Source of the DNA: JAFAGX01 sp035623255
Lineage (GTDB): Bacteria > Acidobacteriota > Terriglobia > Terriglobales > Acidobacteriaceae
Direction: 5' to 3'
Assembly (NCBI GenBank): GCA_035623255.1
Contig: DASPTU010000096.1
Span: forward strand, 1 to 64,000
Length of the DNA stretch: 64,000 nucleotides
The stretch's first letter is position 1; every line of letters begins with the position of its first letter. Under the pieces are notes generated by a model that worked only from the letters and a program-made list of their open reading frames with translations, did no database searches and had not been told where the DNA came from. Shown piece by piece: positions 52,338 through 62,120 of this stretch. A program made the position numbers and the translations under genes.

Positions 52338-53330
52338 TTACGGAACAATCACCGCCGCGCCGTTGATAGCGTCACTCTTCACCGCGATGAGTGCCTCGTT
52401 CGCCTGATCAAGTGAAAACACAGTCACCTTGGGATCAATTCCTATTTGCGCTGCGATCTGTAGAAAATCCCTGGCATCGTCACGGGTCATGTTCGCGACG
52501 CTGCGAATTTGGCGTTCGCCCCAGAGCAAACGGTCGTAGTCGAACTGCGGAATGCGGTCCAGGTGAATCGCGTTGATGGCAAGCACGCCTCCCTTTCGCA
52601 AACTCGAAAGAGCCGCGACCACCACGTCTCCGCTGGGAGCGAACGTGACCGCCCGGTCGAGTTCCACCGGCGGCTTCTCCTTTTCAGTTCCCACCCACTC
52701 GGCTCCTAGCGAATCTGCCAGCTTGCGGTGCGACTCTCCTCGGCTCGAGACGTAGGTTTTGCACTTCCAAAATTTGAGAACATCAATGACCAGGTGTGCG
52801 GACGCGCCAAAGCCAAAGAGGCCGACTTTTTCTCCACGCTGTACTCCCGCCACACGCAAGCTTCGAAATCCGATGATCCCCGCACAAAGCAGCGGGGCGG
52901 CATGTAGATCGTCAAGTGATTCCGGCAGCGGAAACACGAAATCAGACTGCGCCAGAGCACACTCGGCATATCCCCCGTTTACGCTGTAGCCGGTGAATGT
53001 CGGCGAGTCGCATAGATTCTCCATACCGTTTCGGCAATACCAGCACGTTCCATCCGTGCCTCCGAGCCAGGACACCCCTACCCGCATTCCCAAAGGCAGA
53101 TCTGGCCTGCCTCCCTGAACAATCTCGCCAACGATCTGATGACCAGGAATCAGCCTTTGACGCCGCGCCGCCAACTCGCCTTCGACGATGTGGAGATCGG
53201 TTCGGCAAACTCCGCAGGCGCGCACGCGCAAGAGAACATGACCGGCAGTAAGTTCCGGTGCCGGTACATCTTCAATCCGCAGCGGTCGCGTCGTGATTGC
53301 TGCCGGAGAAGAGAGCACCGCCGCTTTCAT
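52338..53330 (-). CDS. Zinc-dependent alcohol dehydrogenase
   Basis: 330 residues, medium-chain dehydrogenase. Catalytic zinc ligands are in VRACGVCRTDLHIVEGEL and LIPGHQIVGEIV. The structural zinc loop reads GTDGTCWYCRNGMENLC, so three cysteines remain and the first of the usual four is Asp. The NAD site is VGLFGFGASAHLVIDVLKFW. This is the AdhA-like subgroup that includes many soil-bacterial enzymes; the substrate is probably a primary alcohol or aldehyde. It is 37 bases downstream of an MFS pump on the same strand and may share its transcript. Confidence 0.9.
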   Translation of the reverse strand: MKAAVLSSPAAITTRPLRIEDVPAPELTAGHVLLRVRACGVCRTDLHIVEGELAARRQRLIPGHQIVGEIVQGGRPDLPLGMRVGVSWLGGTDGTCWYCRNGMENLCDSPTFTGYSVNGGYAECALAQSDFVFPLPESLDDLHAAPLLCAGIIGFRSLRVAGVQRGEKVGLFGFGASAHLVIDVLKFWKCKTYVSSRGESHRKLADSLGAEWVGTEKEKPPVELDRAVTFAPSGDVVVAALSSLRKGGVLAINAIHLDRIPQFDYDRLLWGERQIRSVANMTRDDARDFLQIAAQIGIDPKVTVFSLDQANEALIAVKSDAINGAAVIVP

Positions 53331-53367
53331 ATATGGCTCACCTGGTTAACTGCACGCCGATCGCCGC

Positions 53368-54936
53368 TCAATGGCCAGCGCTCACTCCGCCCCTGCCAAC
53401 TGTTTTCTTCAGCATCCACACAATCGGTATGCAACCAAAGCACATCAACGCCAGATATCGGAAATCATCCACATACGACCACAGCAGTGCTTGAGCATTC
53501 ACCGTGCCATTGATCAGCCCATACGCCTGCTTCAGAGCTTGCGAAAGCGATGCCCCCTCTGAGTGCAGGAATTGCTGTATCGCATTCAGCTGGTCCAAAA
53601 AAGACACTCTTCCCGCCGTCACGTTGTGCACCATTTCGTTGCGATGCAACTGCTGGTGGCGAACCACCAGAGTATTCACCAGCGAAATACCAATGCTGCC
53701 CCCAATATTCCGCATCAGGTTGTAAAGTCCACTGGCATTCCCGATTTCCTCATTGCGAAGATTTGCCATCGTCGTGGTTGAAAGCGGCACAAAAACGCAT
53801 CCCGAACCAAAACCGCTGATGATGATGGCCCACAGGAAGGTCCACTGCGAAACTCCCAGATACGCCTGACCGAACCACAGGCTGCTGATCGCGAACAGAA
53901 AAAAGCCGCTCGCGATGAGCCAGCGATTGTCGATTCTCGCCGTTAAGATGCCGATGATGGGCATTGCGATAATCGCACCCACCCCACGTGGGCTCACTGC
54001 CCATCCTGCCGCCAACGCCGTGTACCCTAGCAGCTCCTGGTAGAAAAGCGGCAACAGCGTCACCAACCCATAGATGGCCCCGCCAAAGAGTGCGATCAGC
54101 AGGCAGCCTAGCGCGAAGTTGCGGTATCGAAAAACGCGCAAATTTACCAGCGGTTTGTCATGCGTAAATTCTCGAATTAGGAAGCCCACAAACCCTGCAA
54201 CCAGCACTACGGTCGCCCAACGAATCCAGGTCGCGCCGAACCAATCGTCTTCCTGCCCTTTGTCGAGAATTATCTGCAAAGAACCCAGCCAAACCGCTAA
54301 CAGTCCCAGCCCAATGCCGTCAATTTTTCCCGGCTTGGCGTTTTTGATGTAAGGCGGGTCCTCGACATAGCGGAGGATCATGATGATCGCAAAAATGCCC
54401 ACCGGGATATTGATGTAGAACGCCCACCGCCAGGAATATGTGTCCGTAAGCCAGCCGCCGAGCGTGGGGCCAAGCACCGGAGCTACAACAACGCCCAAGG
54501 CGAACACCGCCATCGCCAGACCGCGCTTATCGGCCGGAAAACTTTCCAGCAAAATCGCCTGTGATAACGGTTGCAGTGCGCCCCCACCCGCACCCTGAAC
54601 CGCCCGCGCGATCAGAATAACGGCCAGGCTCGGCGCAGCGCCGCACATGAACGACGAAAGCGTAAAGATAATGATGCAGGTAATAAGAAAGCGTTTTCGT
54701 CCGAATCTGAGCGAAAACCAGCTACTCGCCGGCAGTACCACCGCGTTGGCCACCAGATAACTGGTCAATACCCAGGTTGCCTCGTCATTACTTGCGGAGA
54801 GGCTGCCCGCGATGTAAGGCAACGCCACGGCGGCAATCGAGGTGTCGAGTACCTCCATGAATGTCGCCAGCATTACCGATACCGCAATCAACCACGGATT
54901 TGACGCTGGCGTCGCGCGCTCGTGTTCAGCAGGCAT
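53368..54936 (-). CDS. DHA2 family MFS efflux transporter (EmrB/QacA-like), copy 2
   Basis: 522 residues, fourteen membrane segments expected. Motif D1 is LATFMEVLDTSIAAVALPYI, motif A is SLRFGRKRFLI and motif C is GVVVAPVLGPTLGGWLTDTY. The GNASGLYNLMRNIGGSIGIS block parallels the pump at 43034-44665, and the two are paralogs. No membrane-fusion or outer-membrane partner is encoded next to it. It precedes the alcohol dehydrogenase on the same strand. Confidence 0.92.
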   Translation of the reverse strand: MPAEHERATPASNPWLIAVSVMLATFMEVLDTSIAAVALPYIAGSLSASNDEATWVLTSYLVANAVVLPASSWFSLRFGRKRFLITCIIIFTLSSFMCGAAPSLAVILIARAVQGAGGGALQPLSQAILLESFPADKRGLAMAVFALGVVVAPVLGPTLGGWLTDTYSWRWAFYINIPVGIFAIIMILRYVEDPPYIKNAKPGKIDGIGLGLLAVWLGSLQIILDKGQEDDWFGATWIRWATVVLVAGFVGFLIREFTHDKPLVNLRVFRYRNFALGCLLIALFGGAIYGLVTLLPLFYQELLGYTALAAGWAVSPRGVGAIIAMPIIGILTARIDNRWLIASGFFLFAISSLWFGQAYLGVSQWTFLWAIIISGFGSGCVFVPLSTTTMANLRNEEIGNASGLYNLMRNIGGSIGISLVNTLVVRHQQLHRNEMVHNVTAGRVSFLDQLNAIQQFLHSEGASLSQALKQAYGLINGTVNAQALLWSYVDDFRYLALMCFGCIPIVWMLKKTVGRGGVSAGH

Positions 54937-55078
54937 GTCCGATTTTGTCAGTGAAGCGATACGGCTGAATTAGTCACAGATGCTGAAATATACAACATGG
55001 CTTCAGTTCGATGGCTAGCTCGGAGCGAGGACCCAAATATTCCACCCGAATCGTGCTTCGGATACTCTTGTTGTCGCG

Positions 55079-56248
55079 ATGAATGCGGTCAGCGCGCAAG
55101 ACGCATCGACAAACACCAAGGTATCGCTCGCAGAACTTGCCTTCGTCTTTCTAAAGTTGGGAACCACCGCCTTTGGCGGGCCCGCCGCTCACATTGCCAT
55201 GATGCAAAACGAGTTTGTTCGCAAGCGAAGGTGGATCTCCGATACGGAGTTCCTCGACCGCATTGCGGCAGCCAGCCTGATTCCCGGTCCCACTTCCACG
55301 GAAGTCGCAATCTTCATCGGATATTCCATGCGCGGTTGGGCCGGACTCATTCTCGCCGGCTGTTGCTTCATCATTCCTGCAGCTGTTTTAGTCGGCTTGA
55401 TGGCAGCCGCTTACGTTCGCTTCGAATCGTTGCCGCAAGTAAGCGGCATTTTATACGGCATCAAACCAGCCGTGATCGCTGTCATCCTACAGGCCTTGTG
55501 GGGTCTTGGTCGTACTGCCGCAAAGACGACCTTGCTTATCGCGCTTGGCCTTATCTCGGCGTTTCTAAGCTTTGCCGGAGTCGCTCCAGTTGTTGTTCTT
55601 GCAGCCACAGGGCTTGCCTCCGCTGTGGGTTTCTTCTTGAAGACTCGAAAAAGCTTACCCCTCGTCTCTACGCCCCTAACGAAAAGCTCCGCTTTACTGC
55701 TCTGGGCGGCAGCCGCCGCCGCGAGCGCCCCCATAAGCTTGATCCGGCTATTTCTTTCCTTTTTGAAAATCGGCTCGGTGGTTTTTGGAAGCGGCTACGT
55801 TTTGCTCGCTTTCCTTCGAGCAGAGTTCGTCGATCACTTGCACTGGCTGACGGAAAAGCAGCTCATTGATGCCGTGGCCGTGGGCCAATTCACGCCGGGT
55901 CCTGTGTTTACCACTGCAACCTTCATCGGCTACTTAGTTGCCGGAGCACGCGGCTCAGTGTTGGCCACCACCGCAATCTTCCTTCCCGGCTTCTTTTTCG
56001 TTGCCCTGAGCGGGCCGCTGCTTCCCGGAATTCGCCGCTCGCCGCTTGCCGCCGCAGTGCTCGACGGCGTAGTCATCGCGTCTCTAGCGCTGATGGCTGT
56101 AGTGGCCTGGCAACTTGGTCGGGCGGCAATTGTAGATTGGCTCGCATTTACTATCCTCATCGTCAGTTCAGCTTTGTTGCTGCGGTTTCGAATCAACTCA
56201 GCCTGGGTTATTGTTGGCGCAGCCTTCGTTGGCTGGCTCACACACTGA
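55079..56248 (+). CDS. chrA: Chromate transporter ChrA (two-domain)
   Basis: 389 residues. The family block appears twice, as in long-chain ChrA proteins. The N half has LKLGTTAFGGPAAHIAMMQN, VRKRRWISDTEFLDRIAAAS and LIPGPTSTEVAIFIGY. The C half has LKIGSVVFGSGYVLLAFLRA, HWLTEKQLIDAVAVGQFTPG and PVFTTATFIGYLVAGARG. About ten to twelve membrane segments are expected. ChrA exports chromate with the proton gradient; sulfate or another oxyanion is possible in environmental homologs. It is divergent from the MFS pump. Confidence 0.93.
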   Translation: MNAVSAQDASTNTKVSLAELAFVFLKLGTTAFGGPAAHIAMMQNEFVRKRRWISDTEFLDRIAAASLIPGPTSTEVAIFIGYSMRGWAGLILAGCCFIIPAAVLVGLMAAAYVRFESLPQVSGILYGIKPAVIAVILQALWGLGRTAAKTTLLIALGLISAFLSFAGVAPVVVLAATGLASAVGFFLKTRKSLPLVSTPLTKSSALLLWAAAAAASAPISLIRLFLSFLKIGSVVFGSGYVLLAFLRAEFVDHLHWLTEKQLIDAVAVGQFTPGPVFTTATFIGYLVAGARGSVLATTAIFLPGFFFVALSGPLLPGIRRSPLAAAVLDGVVIASLALMAVVAWQLGRAAIVDWLAFTILIVSSALLLRFRINSAWVIVGAAFVGWLTH

Positions 56249-56346
56249 GCAAAGGCGGCAGGCACAAATTCAACATCTAGCCGACCTCAACTTCTTGACA
56301 CCACTCCTGCTCCGCTAGGAGAATTCGGTTTCCATTTCGGTGAACT

Positions 56347-58011
56347 ATGCGCCTTCTTCTACTCCCGTTAATCGTGCTGCTCTCGTATCGCGCGGCATCC
56401 GCCCAGGACCGCTCGCATGCCCGCTCCATGACCATCTCGCGCTATGGCATCGTCGCAACCAGCCATGTCCAAGCGTCGGTTGCCGGCGCGCAAATTCTGG
56501 CGCGCGGCGGTTCGGCCATTGACGCGGCTATTGCGGCCAATGCCGTCCTCGGCGTTACCGAACCCATGATGAACGGCGTGGGCGGCGATCTGTTTGCAAT
56601 TTATTGGGAAGCGAAGACCGGCAAACTCTACGGCTTGAACTCCAGTGGCTGGGCGCCGCGCGGCTTGACTCTTGAGCACCTGAAGAGCAAGGGCGACGTA
56701 TCCATGCCGCTTTCAGGTATTGATACAGTTACCGTTCCCGGGGCGGTTGCTGGTTGGGGAGCATTGCACCAGCGCTTCGGTCGCTTGCCTTGGAAGGATC
56801 TTTTTCAACCGGCAATTCTTTACGCCGAACATGGATATCCGGTTCCGGAGGTCATCCAGGCTTATTGGCAAACCTCCGCCGACTGGATTTCCGCCGACGC
56901 GGAGAGCCGCCGCGTGTTTCTGCCAAATGGTAAACCTCCTGCGGTCGGCGAGATATTCCGAAATCCCGATCTCGCGAAAGCTCTAAGTCTCATTGCCCAG
57001 AATGGCCCGAGTGCCTTTTATAAAGATGAAATTGCGCACGCCATCCTCAGCACCTCTCAGGCGCTCGCTGGCACGATGGCCGCGGACGACCTGGCCGAAT
57101 TCTCGCCCGAATGGGTGAATCCCATTTCCATCACTTACCGCGATTGGACGGTCTATGAACTCCCGCCCAACGGCCAGGGCATGGCCGCTCTGGAGATGCT
57201 CAACATCATGGAAACTTCTCCAGCTTCGCCGGATGGTCCGCTCAGTGTCGCCGAACTGCACAAGAAGATCGAAGCCATGAAGCTGGCTTACGCAGATCTT
57301 CATCGCTACAACGCCGATCCGCGCTTCGCCAAAGCTCCGGTCGAAGGATTGTTGGCGAAAACCTATGCTCGAGAGCGAGCGGGATCGATCAATCCTTCAC
57401 GCGCCAACTGCAATGTGCAAGCTGGGAGCCCGCCAGCGAGCGACACCACCTATCTCTCGGTCGTCGACCGTGAGGGCAACATCGTTTCTCTCATTCAAAG
57501 CAACTACGATGCCTTCGGCTCTGGCATCACCGTCCGCGGCATGGGCTTCGTTCTGCAAAGCCGGGGCGCTCTGTTCTCGCTTGACCCCGCTTCCCGTAAC
57601 GTGCTTGCGCCACGAAAACGCCCCTTCCATACAATTATTCCTGCCTTTATGGAGCACGGAGATCAGCACATCGGATTTGGGATTATGGGCGGCGCCAATC
57701 AGCCGGTGGCCCATGCGCAGTTCGTCTCCAACGTCGTTGACTACGGAATGAATATTCAGGCCGCGCTCGATAACGCGCGTTTCACTGTTAGTCCGAAGCA
57801 AGGCTGCAATGTGGTGATCGAATCACGTGTGAAAACAGAAGTACTTCAGAAGCTTTCCGCAATGGGTCATGAGTTGCAAATCCAGGGCGAATACTCCACT
57901 CACATGGGACGGGGCCAGGCCGTGATTCACGACTCGAAGACCAATATCAACTACGGTGCATCTGATCCTCGTGCCGATGGCTCCGCTGAACCCGAACCGC
58001 CTCCGATCTAA
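56347..58011 (+). CDS. ggt: Gamma-glutamyltransferase/hydrolase
   Basis: 554 residues. The signal peptide is MRLLLLPLIVLLSYRAASAQ. The Ntn-hydrolase precursor is complete: the large-subunit motif is ARGGSAIDAAIAANAVLGV with EPMMNGVGGDLFAIYW, and the self-cleavage threonine is T367 in ASDTTYLSVVDREGN. Downstream is FGIMGGANQPVAHAQFVSNV. It splits glutathione and other gamma-glutamyl compounds in the periplasm. The small subunit lacks nothing obvious; the C terminus ends in a Pro/Glu-rich tail. Together with the M28 peptidase and amidohydrolase it fits amino-acid scavenging. Confidence 0.95.
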   Translation: MRLLLLPLIVLLSYRAASAQDRSHARSMTISRYGIVATSHVQASVAGAQILARGGSAIDAAIAANAVLGVTEPMMNGVGGDLFAIYWEAKTGKLYGLNSSGWAPRGLTLEHLKSKGDVSMPLSGIDTVTVPGAVAGWGALHQRFGRLPWKDLFQPAILYAEHGYPVPEVIQAYWQTSADWISADAESRRVFLPNGKPPAVGEIFRNPDLAKALSLIAQNGPSAFYKDEIAHAILSTSQALAGTMAADDLAEFSPEWVNPISITYRDWTVYELPPNGQGMAALEMLNIMETSPASPDGPLSVAELHKKIEAMKLAYADLHRYNADPRFAKAPVEGLLAKTYARERAGSINPSRANCNVQAGSPPASDTTYLSVVDREGNIVSLIQSNYDAFGSGITVRGMGFVLQSRGALFSLDPASRNVLAPRKRPFHTIIPAFMEHGDQHIGFGIMGGANQPVAHAQFVSNVVDYGMNIQAALDNARFTVSPKQGCNVVIESRVKTEVLQKLSAMGHELQIQGEYSTHMGRGQAVIHDSKTNINYGASDPRADGSAEPEPPPI

Positions 58012-58552
58012 CTTGACATACACGAAAGACGGCATTAACGGATTGCTGGGTTCCTCTTCTGACAGCCCCAATCGTAATTCCCAACTACAGGATTCTCTGT
58101 AGATCGTAAATTTCTTCCTCTTTGGAGCAAAGATTTTTACTGCTTCAACCATCTCCTTCGTACGCTTTGCCGCCTTTCGCATCTATTAAATGTCGATGAT
58201 TAGCTGCTGAAGGACCGCAGAGACTATCGTCTCTATACGGAGCAGTGGCATAGAGTCGAAAGTTTGGAACATTGTTTTTCTTGCTTGCCGGTTTTTGGGC
58301 GTTGTATCATGACTACTCCGCGCGTGGGGGCGGTTGCAAGAACATCAAAGATAGTTTGCTTCAAACTAATTAATTGTGCGTTGAAGAATTAGGTTTTTTG
58401 GTTGTAGGCATGCCAGCCGCTCCTCCCCTCCCCCTGGCTTAGCTGCTTGTGTGTTTTCTTCGTCTGACGTGCTGAATGCGTTTTGCATTCTCACGTGAGA
58501 TCGTCGCCTCTGTTCCCATACGAACCGGGGCCCTAGGATTGCAGGTAGCTGG
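58012..58552. other. Long intergenic region (541 bases)
   Basis: No convincing gene. It is AT-richer than its neighbours. It has an inverted repeat AGAGAC-TATC-GTCTCT at 58219-58234 and several T-runs. A minus-strand frame opening at 58182 runs into the ggt gene and looks spurious. A leader or regulatory region for the downstream polysaccharide gene is plausible. Confidence 0.4.
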
Positions 58553-60571
58553 ATGAAGTCTCAGGCCAGATTACAGGTAGTTCAAGTCAGAAAGCGGAGT
58601 CCAATGTCGACGACAGTACTTGCCAACCTAAAAAAAGAGGTTGGGAAAGACCGCTCAGGCAATGCCTTGTTGCAATATCGCACGTCACTCATTGTGTTGT
58701 CGCAGACGATTCTGATCTGTATCAGCTACTATTACAGCTTCGTGCTGCGCCTCGATAACGGCTTTGACGCCTCGGCACACTCGCTCTTCTGGCACACGCT
58801 GCCTTGGGTTATTGGTATTAAGCTGCTGGTCTTCTATCGTTTCGGTTTGTTGCGTGGATGGTGGCGCTATGTCGGTATCAGCGACTTGCTGGACATCGCC
58901 TCGGCATCATTTCTTGCTTCGGTCCTTCTTTTTGGTACCTTCGTTTTCATAATGGCGCTGCACGGGTATCCGCGTTCCGTCGTGCCAATCGACATGTTGC
59001 TGAGCATTATGCTCATTGGGGGTGCACGATTTGGCGTGCGTGCTTACACCGAGCGAGCCAAGACCGACGACAGCCAGCCTAAGGCCCTGATCGTGGGTGC
59101 CGGCCGCGCCGGGAGCGCCATCGCACGCGAGCTTAAGATCAACCCGGAGCTCCGCTACTATCCGCTGGGGTTTGTGGATGATGATCCGAGTAAGCTCGGG
59201 ATCAAGATTAACGGCGTTAAGGTCTTGGGTAATACAAATGCGCTGAGCCATCTGATCAAGAAATATCAGGCAGAATGTGTGTTGATCGCTATTCCTTCGG
59301 CGACTGGACATCAGATTGAGCACATCATTGACAAGTGCCGCCAGTCGAAGGTTGATTTTAAGATCCTGCCGTCCATCGGCGAGCGGCTGAACCGCGCCGC
59401 CTCGGTAAAGCAGTTTCGGAAACTCCGAGTCGAGGACCTGCTCAGTCGCACCCAGGTCCAACTTGACCTCGGCAAAATACGGGAAGAGGTTCAGGGCAAG
59501 GTCCTGCTGATTACCGGCGCCGGAGGCTCGATCGGCTCGGAACTGGCGCGACAAATCGCCACCTTCGAGCCACGGCGGCTCGTCCTGTTCGAAAGGTCGG
59601 AGAACGATTTGTTCCGCATCGGTATGGAACTTTCCGCCCGGTTCCCGAGCCTGGATTTCGTGCCTTTCGTTGGCGACATCCTCGACGTCACCGCATTACG
59701 TGAGGTTTTTTCCCTCCACCATCCCTCTTCGGTATTCCATGCTGCCGCTTACAAGCACGTGCCCATGATGGAGAAGAATTGCTTCCAGGCTGTCACCAAC
59801 AACATTTTTGGAACCTACAATGTTGCGCTGGTCGCCAAGCAATTCCATGCTGAGAACTTTGTCCTGATTTCTTCTGATAAAGCCGTGAATCCCACAAATA
59901 TTATGGGAGCGACCAAGCGCGCGGCTGAATTGATCACACTGTCGCTGCAGTTTAACAAGACACGCTTTATAGCCGTGCGCTTTGGCAATGTTCTCGGCAG
60001 CAATGGCAGCGTGTCCCCGATATTCGAGAACCAGATCGCTAACGGCGGTCCCGTGACCGTGTCCCATCCCGAAGCCAAGCGCTATTTCATGACCATCGCC
60101 GAAGCGGTCGGCTTAGTGCTGCAGGCTTCCACTATGGGCAAGGGTGGCGAGATTTTCGTCCTCAACATGGGTGAGCCGATCAAGATCGTTGACTTGGCTC
60201 GTCGCATGATAAGCCTTTCCGGTTTAGAACTTGACAAGGACATTCAGATCCAATTTACCGGCTTGCGTCCCGGGGAGAAGTTGTTCGAAGAAATTCGGCT
60301 CGAAGGCGAAGGAATCAAGCCCACCACACACGAACAGATATGGGTATTTGGCGGAGGACAGCCCAGCTTCCCGCAGGTCCGTGGCTGGATGGACGAACTT
60401 TCCACTCTTGTCGAAGCCAGAAATGTCCACGGTCTCATTTCCAAGCTCGAGTCCATTGTTCCCGAATACCGCCCGAGCGAACAGCTCAAAGCGTTGTGCG
60501 AACTGGACCGGCATGATCAATTCGTGGTCTACAAACGCGCACGCGCCAACCTCGAGGCACACACCGCATAA
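58553..60571 (+). CDS. Membrane nucleotide-sugar 4,6-dehydratase/epimerase, CapD/WbpM family
   Basis: 672 residues; a second ATG 17 codons in is an alternative start. Four membrane helices (about 45-165) are followed by a first Rossmann domain (ALIVGAGRAGSAIARELKIN) and the catalytic SDR domain (VLLITGAGGSIGSELARQIA). The active-site region is LISSDKAVNPTNIMGATKRA, with Met in place of the usual catalytic Tyr, as in the WbpM group. It converts UDP-GlcNAc-type sugars to 4-keto-6-deoxy forms for O-antigen, capsule or protein glycans. No polysaccharide cluster follows except the convergent GT2. Confidence 0.93.
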   Translation: MKSQARLQVVQVRKRSPMSTTVLANLKKEVGKDRSGNALLQYRTSLIVLSQTILICISYYYSFVLRLDNGFDASAHSLFWHTLPWVIGIKLLVFYRFGLLRGWWRYVGISDLLDIASASFLASVLLFGTFVFIMALHGYPRSVVPIDMLLSIMLIGGARFGVRAYTERAKTDDSQPKALIVGAGRAGSAIARELKINPELRYYPLGFVDDDPSKLGIKINGVKVLGNTNALSHLIKKYQAECVLIAIPSATGHQIEHIIDKCRQSKVDFKILPSIGERLNRAASVKQFRKLRVEDLLSRTQVQLDLGKIREEVQGKVLLITGAGGSIGSELARQIATFEPRRLVLFERSENDLFRIGMELSARFPSLDFVPFVGDILDVTALREVFSLHHPSSVFHAAAYKHVPMMEKNCFQAVTNNIFGTYNVALVAKQFHAENFVLISSDKAVNPTNIMGATKRAAELITLSLQFNKTRFIAVRFGNVLGSNGSVSPIFENQIANGGPVTVSHPEAKRYFMTIAEAVGLVLQASTMGKGGEIFVLNMGEPIKIVDLARRMISLSGLELDKDIQIQFTGLRPGEKLFEEIRLEGEGIKPTTHEQIWVFGGGQPSFPQVRGWMDELSTLVEARNVHGLISKLESIVPEYRPSEQLKALCELDRHDQFVVYKRARANLEAHTA

Positions 60572-60599
60572 ACGTCACACCATGGAATAGCTGCGCGCG

Positions 60600-61316
60600 T
60601 CATGCGGGCCGGACAGGGCCAGACTGTTTCTCCTTCGCAGCGTACTTTACCAGGCACCACAGCGCCCGCACCCCGTCCTTCCAACCGATCTTCTTGCCCT
60701 CCTCGTAAGTTCGCCCCGAATAGCTGATGCCAACCTCGTATATGCGGAGCCGGCGCCGGGCAATTTTCACGGTTATCTCGGGTTCGAAGCCAAATCGGTC
60801 CTCTTCGAGTGGAATGGATTGTATGACTTCTCGGCGGAACACTTTGTAACAGGTCTCCATATCGGTAAGGTTTAAGTTCGTTACCGCATTTGACAGCAAC
60901 GTCAGGATTCCATTACCGACGGAGTGCCAGAAGTACAGGACGCGGTGCGGCCTCCCGCTCATAAATCGTGATCCATAAACCACGTCGGCCTTGTCCTGGA
61001 GCAGGGGTTCTAACAACACCGGATATTCGCACGGGTCGTATTCAAGGTCGGCATCCTGGATGACTACGAAGTCGCCGGTTGCCTCCTTGATTCCACGCCG
61101 CAAGGCCGCGCCTTTGCCCATGTTGCGAGGCTGCAGAAACACGCGAACCTGAGGATGTTCCCGTTCGAGTCGCGTGAGGATCTCGCGCGAGCCGTCTGTG
61201 GAGCCGTCGTCCACACACAATATTTCCATCTCAATGGGAACCGACGCTACCCTCTCAATGACCTGCCGGATGGTAGGCCGCTCGTTGTAGACAGGAATTA
61301 CGACGGAAAGCTTCAT
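60600..61316 (-). CDS. Glycosyltransferase family 2, polyprenyl-phosphate type
   Basis: 238 residues. GT-A fold with LSVVIPVYNERPTIRQVIER, the uridine site LCVDDGSTDGSREIL, and the metal motif DADLEYDP in GDFVVIQDADLEYDPCEYPV. It resembles dolichol/undecaprenyl-phosphate mannosyl- or glucosyl-transferases, without a membrane tail. It would make a lipid-linked sugar donor for a GT-C enzyme, such as the one at 5426-7045. It is convergent to the epimerase. Confidence 0.9.
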   Translation of the reverse strand: MKLSVVIPVYNERPTIRQVIERVASVPIEMEILCVDDGSTDGSREILTRLEREHPQVRVFLQPRNMGKGAALRRGIKEATGDFVVIQDADLEYDPCEYPVLLEPLLQDKADVVYGSRFMSGRPHRVLYFWHSVGNGILTLLSNAVTNLNLTDMETCYKVFRREVIQSIPLEEDRFGFEPEITVKIARRRLRIYEVGISYSGRTYEEGKKIGWKDGVRALWCLVKYAAKEKQSGPVRPA

Positions 61317-61484
61317 GTTTTCGCCGCAGTGCTATGTTGAGATTCCGCAGAATATCATCCTCGGTTGTGATCTCCAATGTCGAGATGATCAACCGAGGCT
61401 TATCACAACTGCAAAACGAATCAAAAGAAAGTGAGCGGCCGGTTCCAGTTGAAAAAAACCAGGGCAGAATGAGCGAGTAGACTG

Positions 61485-62120
61485 TTACTCCACCACGGGC
61501 TGCTCCCGCGCGACCATAAATCTTTTGAAAACTCCGGATCGCCTCCGTAATTCGTTGAGCAGCGCATGCGCAGCGTTCTGGTACGTAAGACTGGCAACCG
61601 ACGGGTCCGCCCACACCGCGTCATAAACGATTTGCGCGGCCTCTCTGAGATCGATGTGCAGTGCGGCTTCTAGCATGTCCACGCGATTCTGCAGCTCGTC
61701 ATAGCAGGTCTGGCACACCACTGCTGGCTCCGCCGAGTCACCATTAATTCCGTGCCTGATACAGGAGACTGTGCTGGCTGGATTTCGCAAGCTGCGCAGC
61801 CTTGCGAACTCACCCAGGAACCGCTCTCGCTCTTCGTCCAGCGTCGCCGAATCCATGTCAGCTTCGTTCGTCTGCGGCGCCTTACGGCCCTCCCACGTTG
61901 CGGAGGCAACGCGCTCTGAGCTGTTGCAGATCGGGCAAGCGGCTAGCTCGGCCGCGTAATAAGTCATACACTTCGCACAAGGAAGGCCGTAGCCAGACGG
62001 CTTGTAAGCTGCCGGCAAACTACTCGATTGAACTGCGTTATTTCCGCGTTCAAGTGGCAGCCCGCTTCGAACTGCCTCACTGATCGCTGGTTTACCTGGG
62101 ACTGCGATTCTAGAGCCCAT
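61485..62120 (-). CDS. Zinc-ribbon-containing hypothetical protein
   Basis: 211 residues. Near residue 48 there is LPCAKCMTYYAAELAACPIC, two CxxC knuckles about 10 residues apart, a classic zinc ribbon. A third CxxC, VVCQTCYDELQN, lies near 135 and may be a second site with a nearby Cys/His (SCIRHG). The C-terminal third is helical (AAQIVYDAVWADPSVASLTY). No enzymatic motif. I do not recognise the family. It is on its own, 168 bases upstream of the GT2 gene. Confidence 0.65.
   Translation of the reverse strand: MGSRIAVPGKPAISEAVRSGLPLERGNNAVQSSSLPAAYKPSGYGLPCAKCMTYYAAELAACPICNSSERVASATWEGRKAPQTNEADMDSATLDEERERFLGEFARLRSLRNPASTVSCIRHGINGDSAEPAVVCQTCYDELQNRVDMLEAALHIDLREAAQIVYDAVWADPSVASLTYQNAAHALLNELRRRSGVFKRFMVAREQPVVE

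Noticed and set aside
54997..55869. 290-codon frame overlapping chrA
   Set aside because: Out-of-frame reading; ChrA motifs are all in the other frame.
57823..58182. 119-codon minus-strand frame at the end of ggt
   Set aside because: Two thirds overlap ggt antisense; the unique N-terminal part is basic but matches nothing I know.
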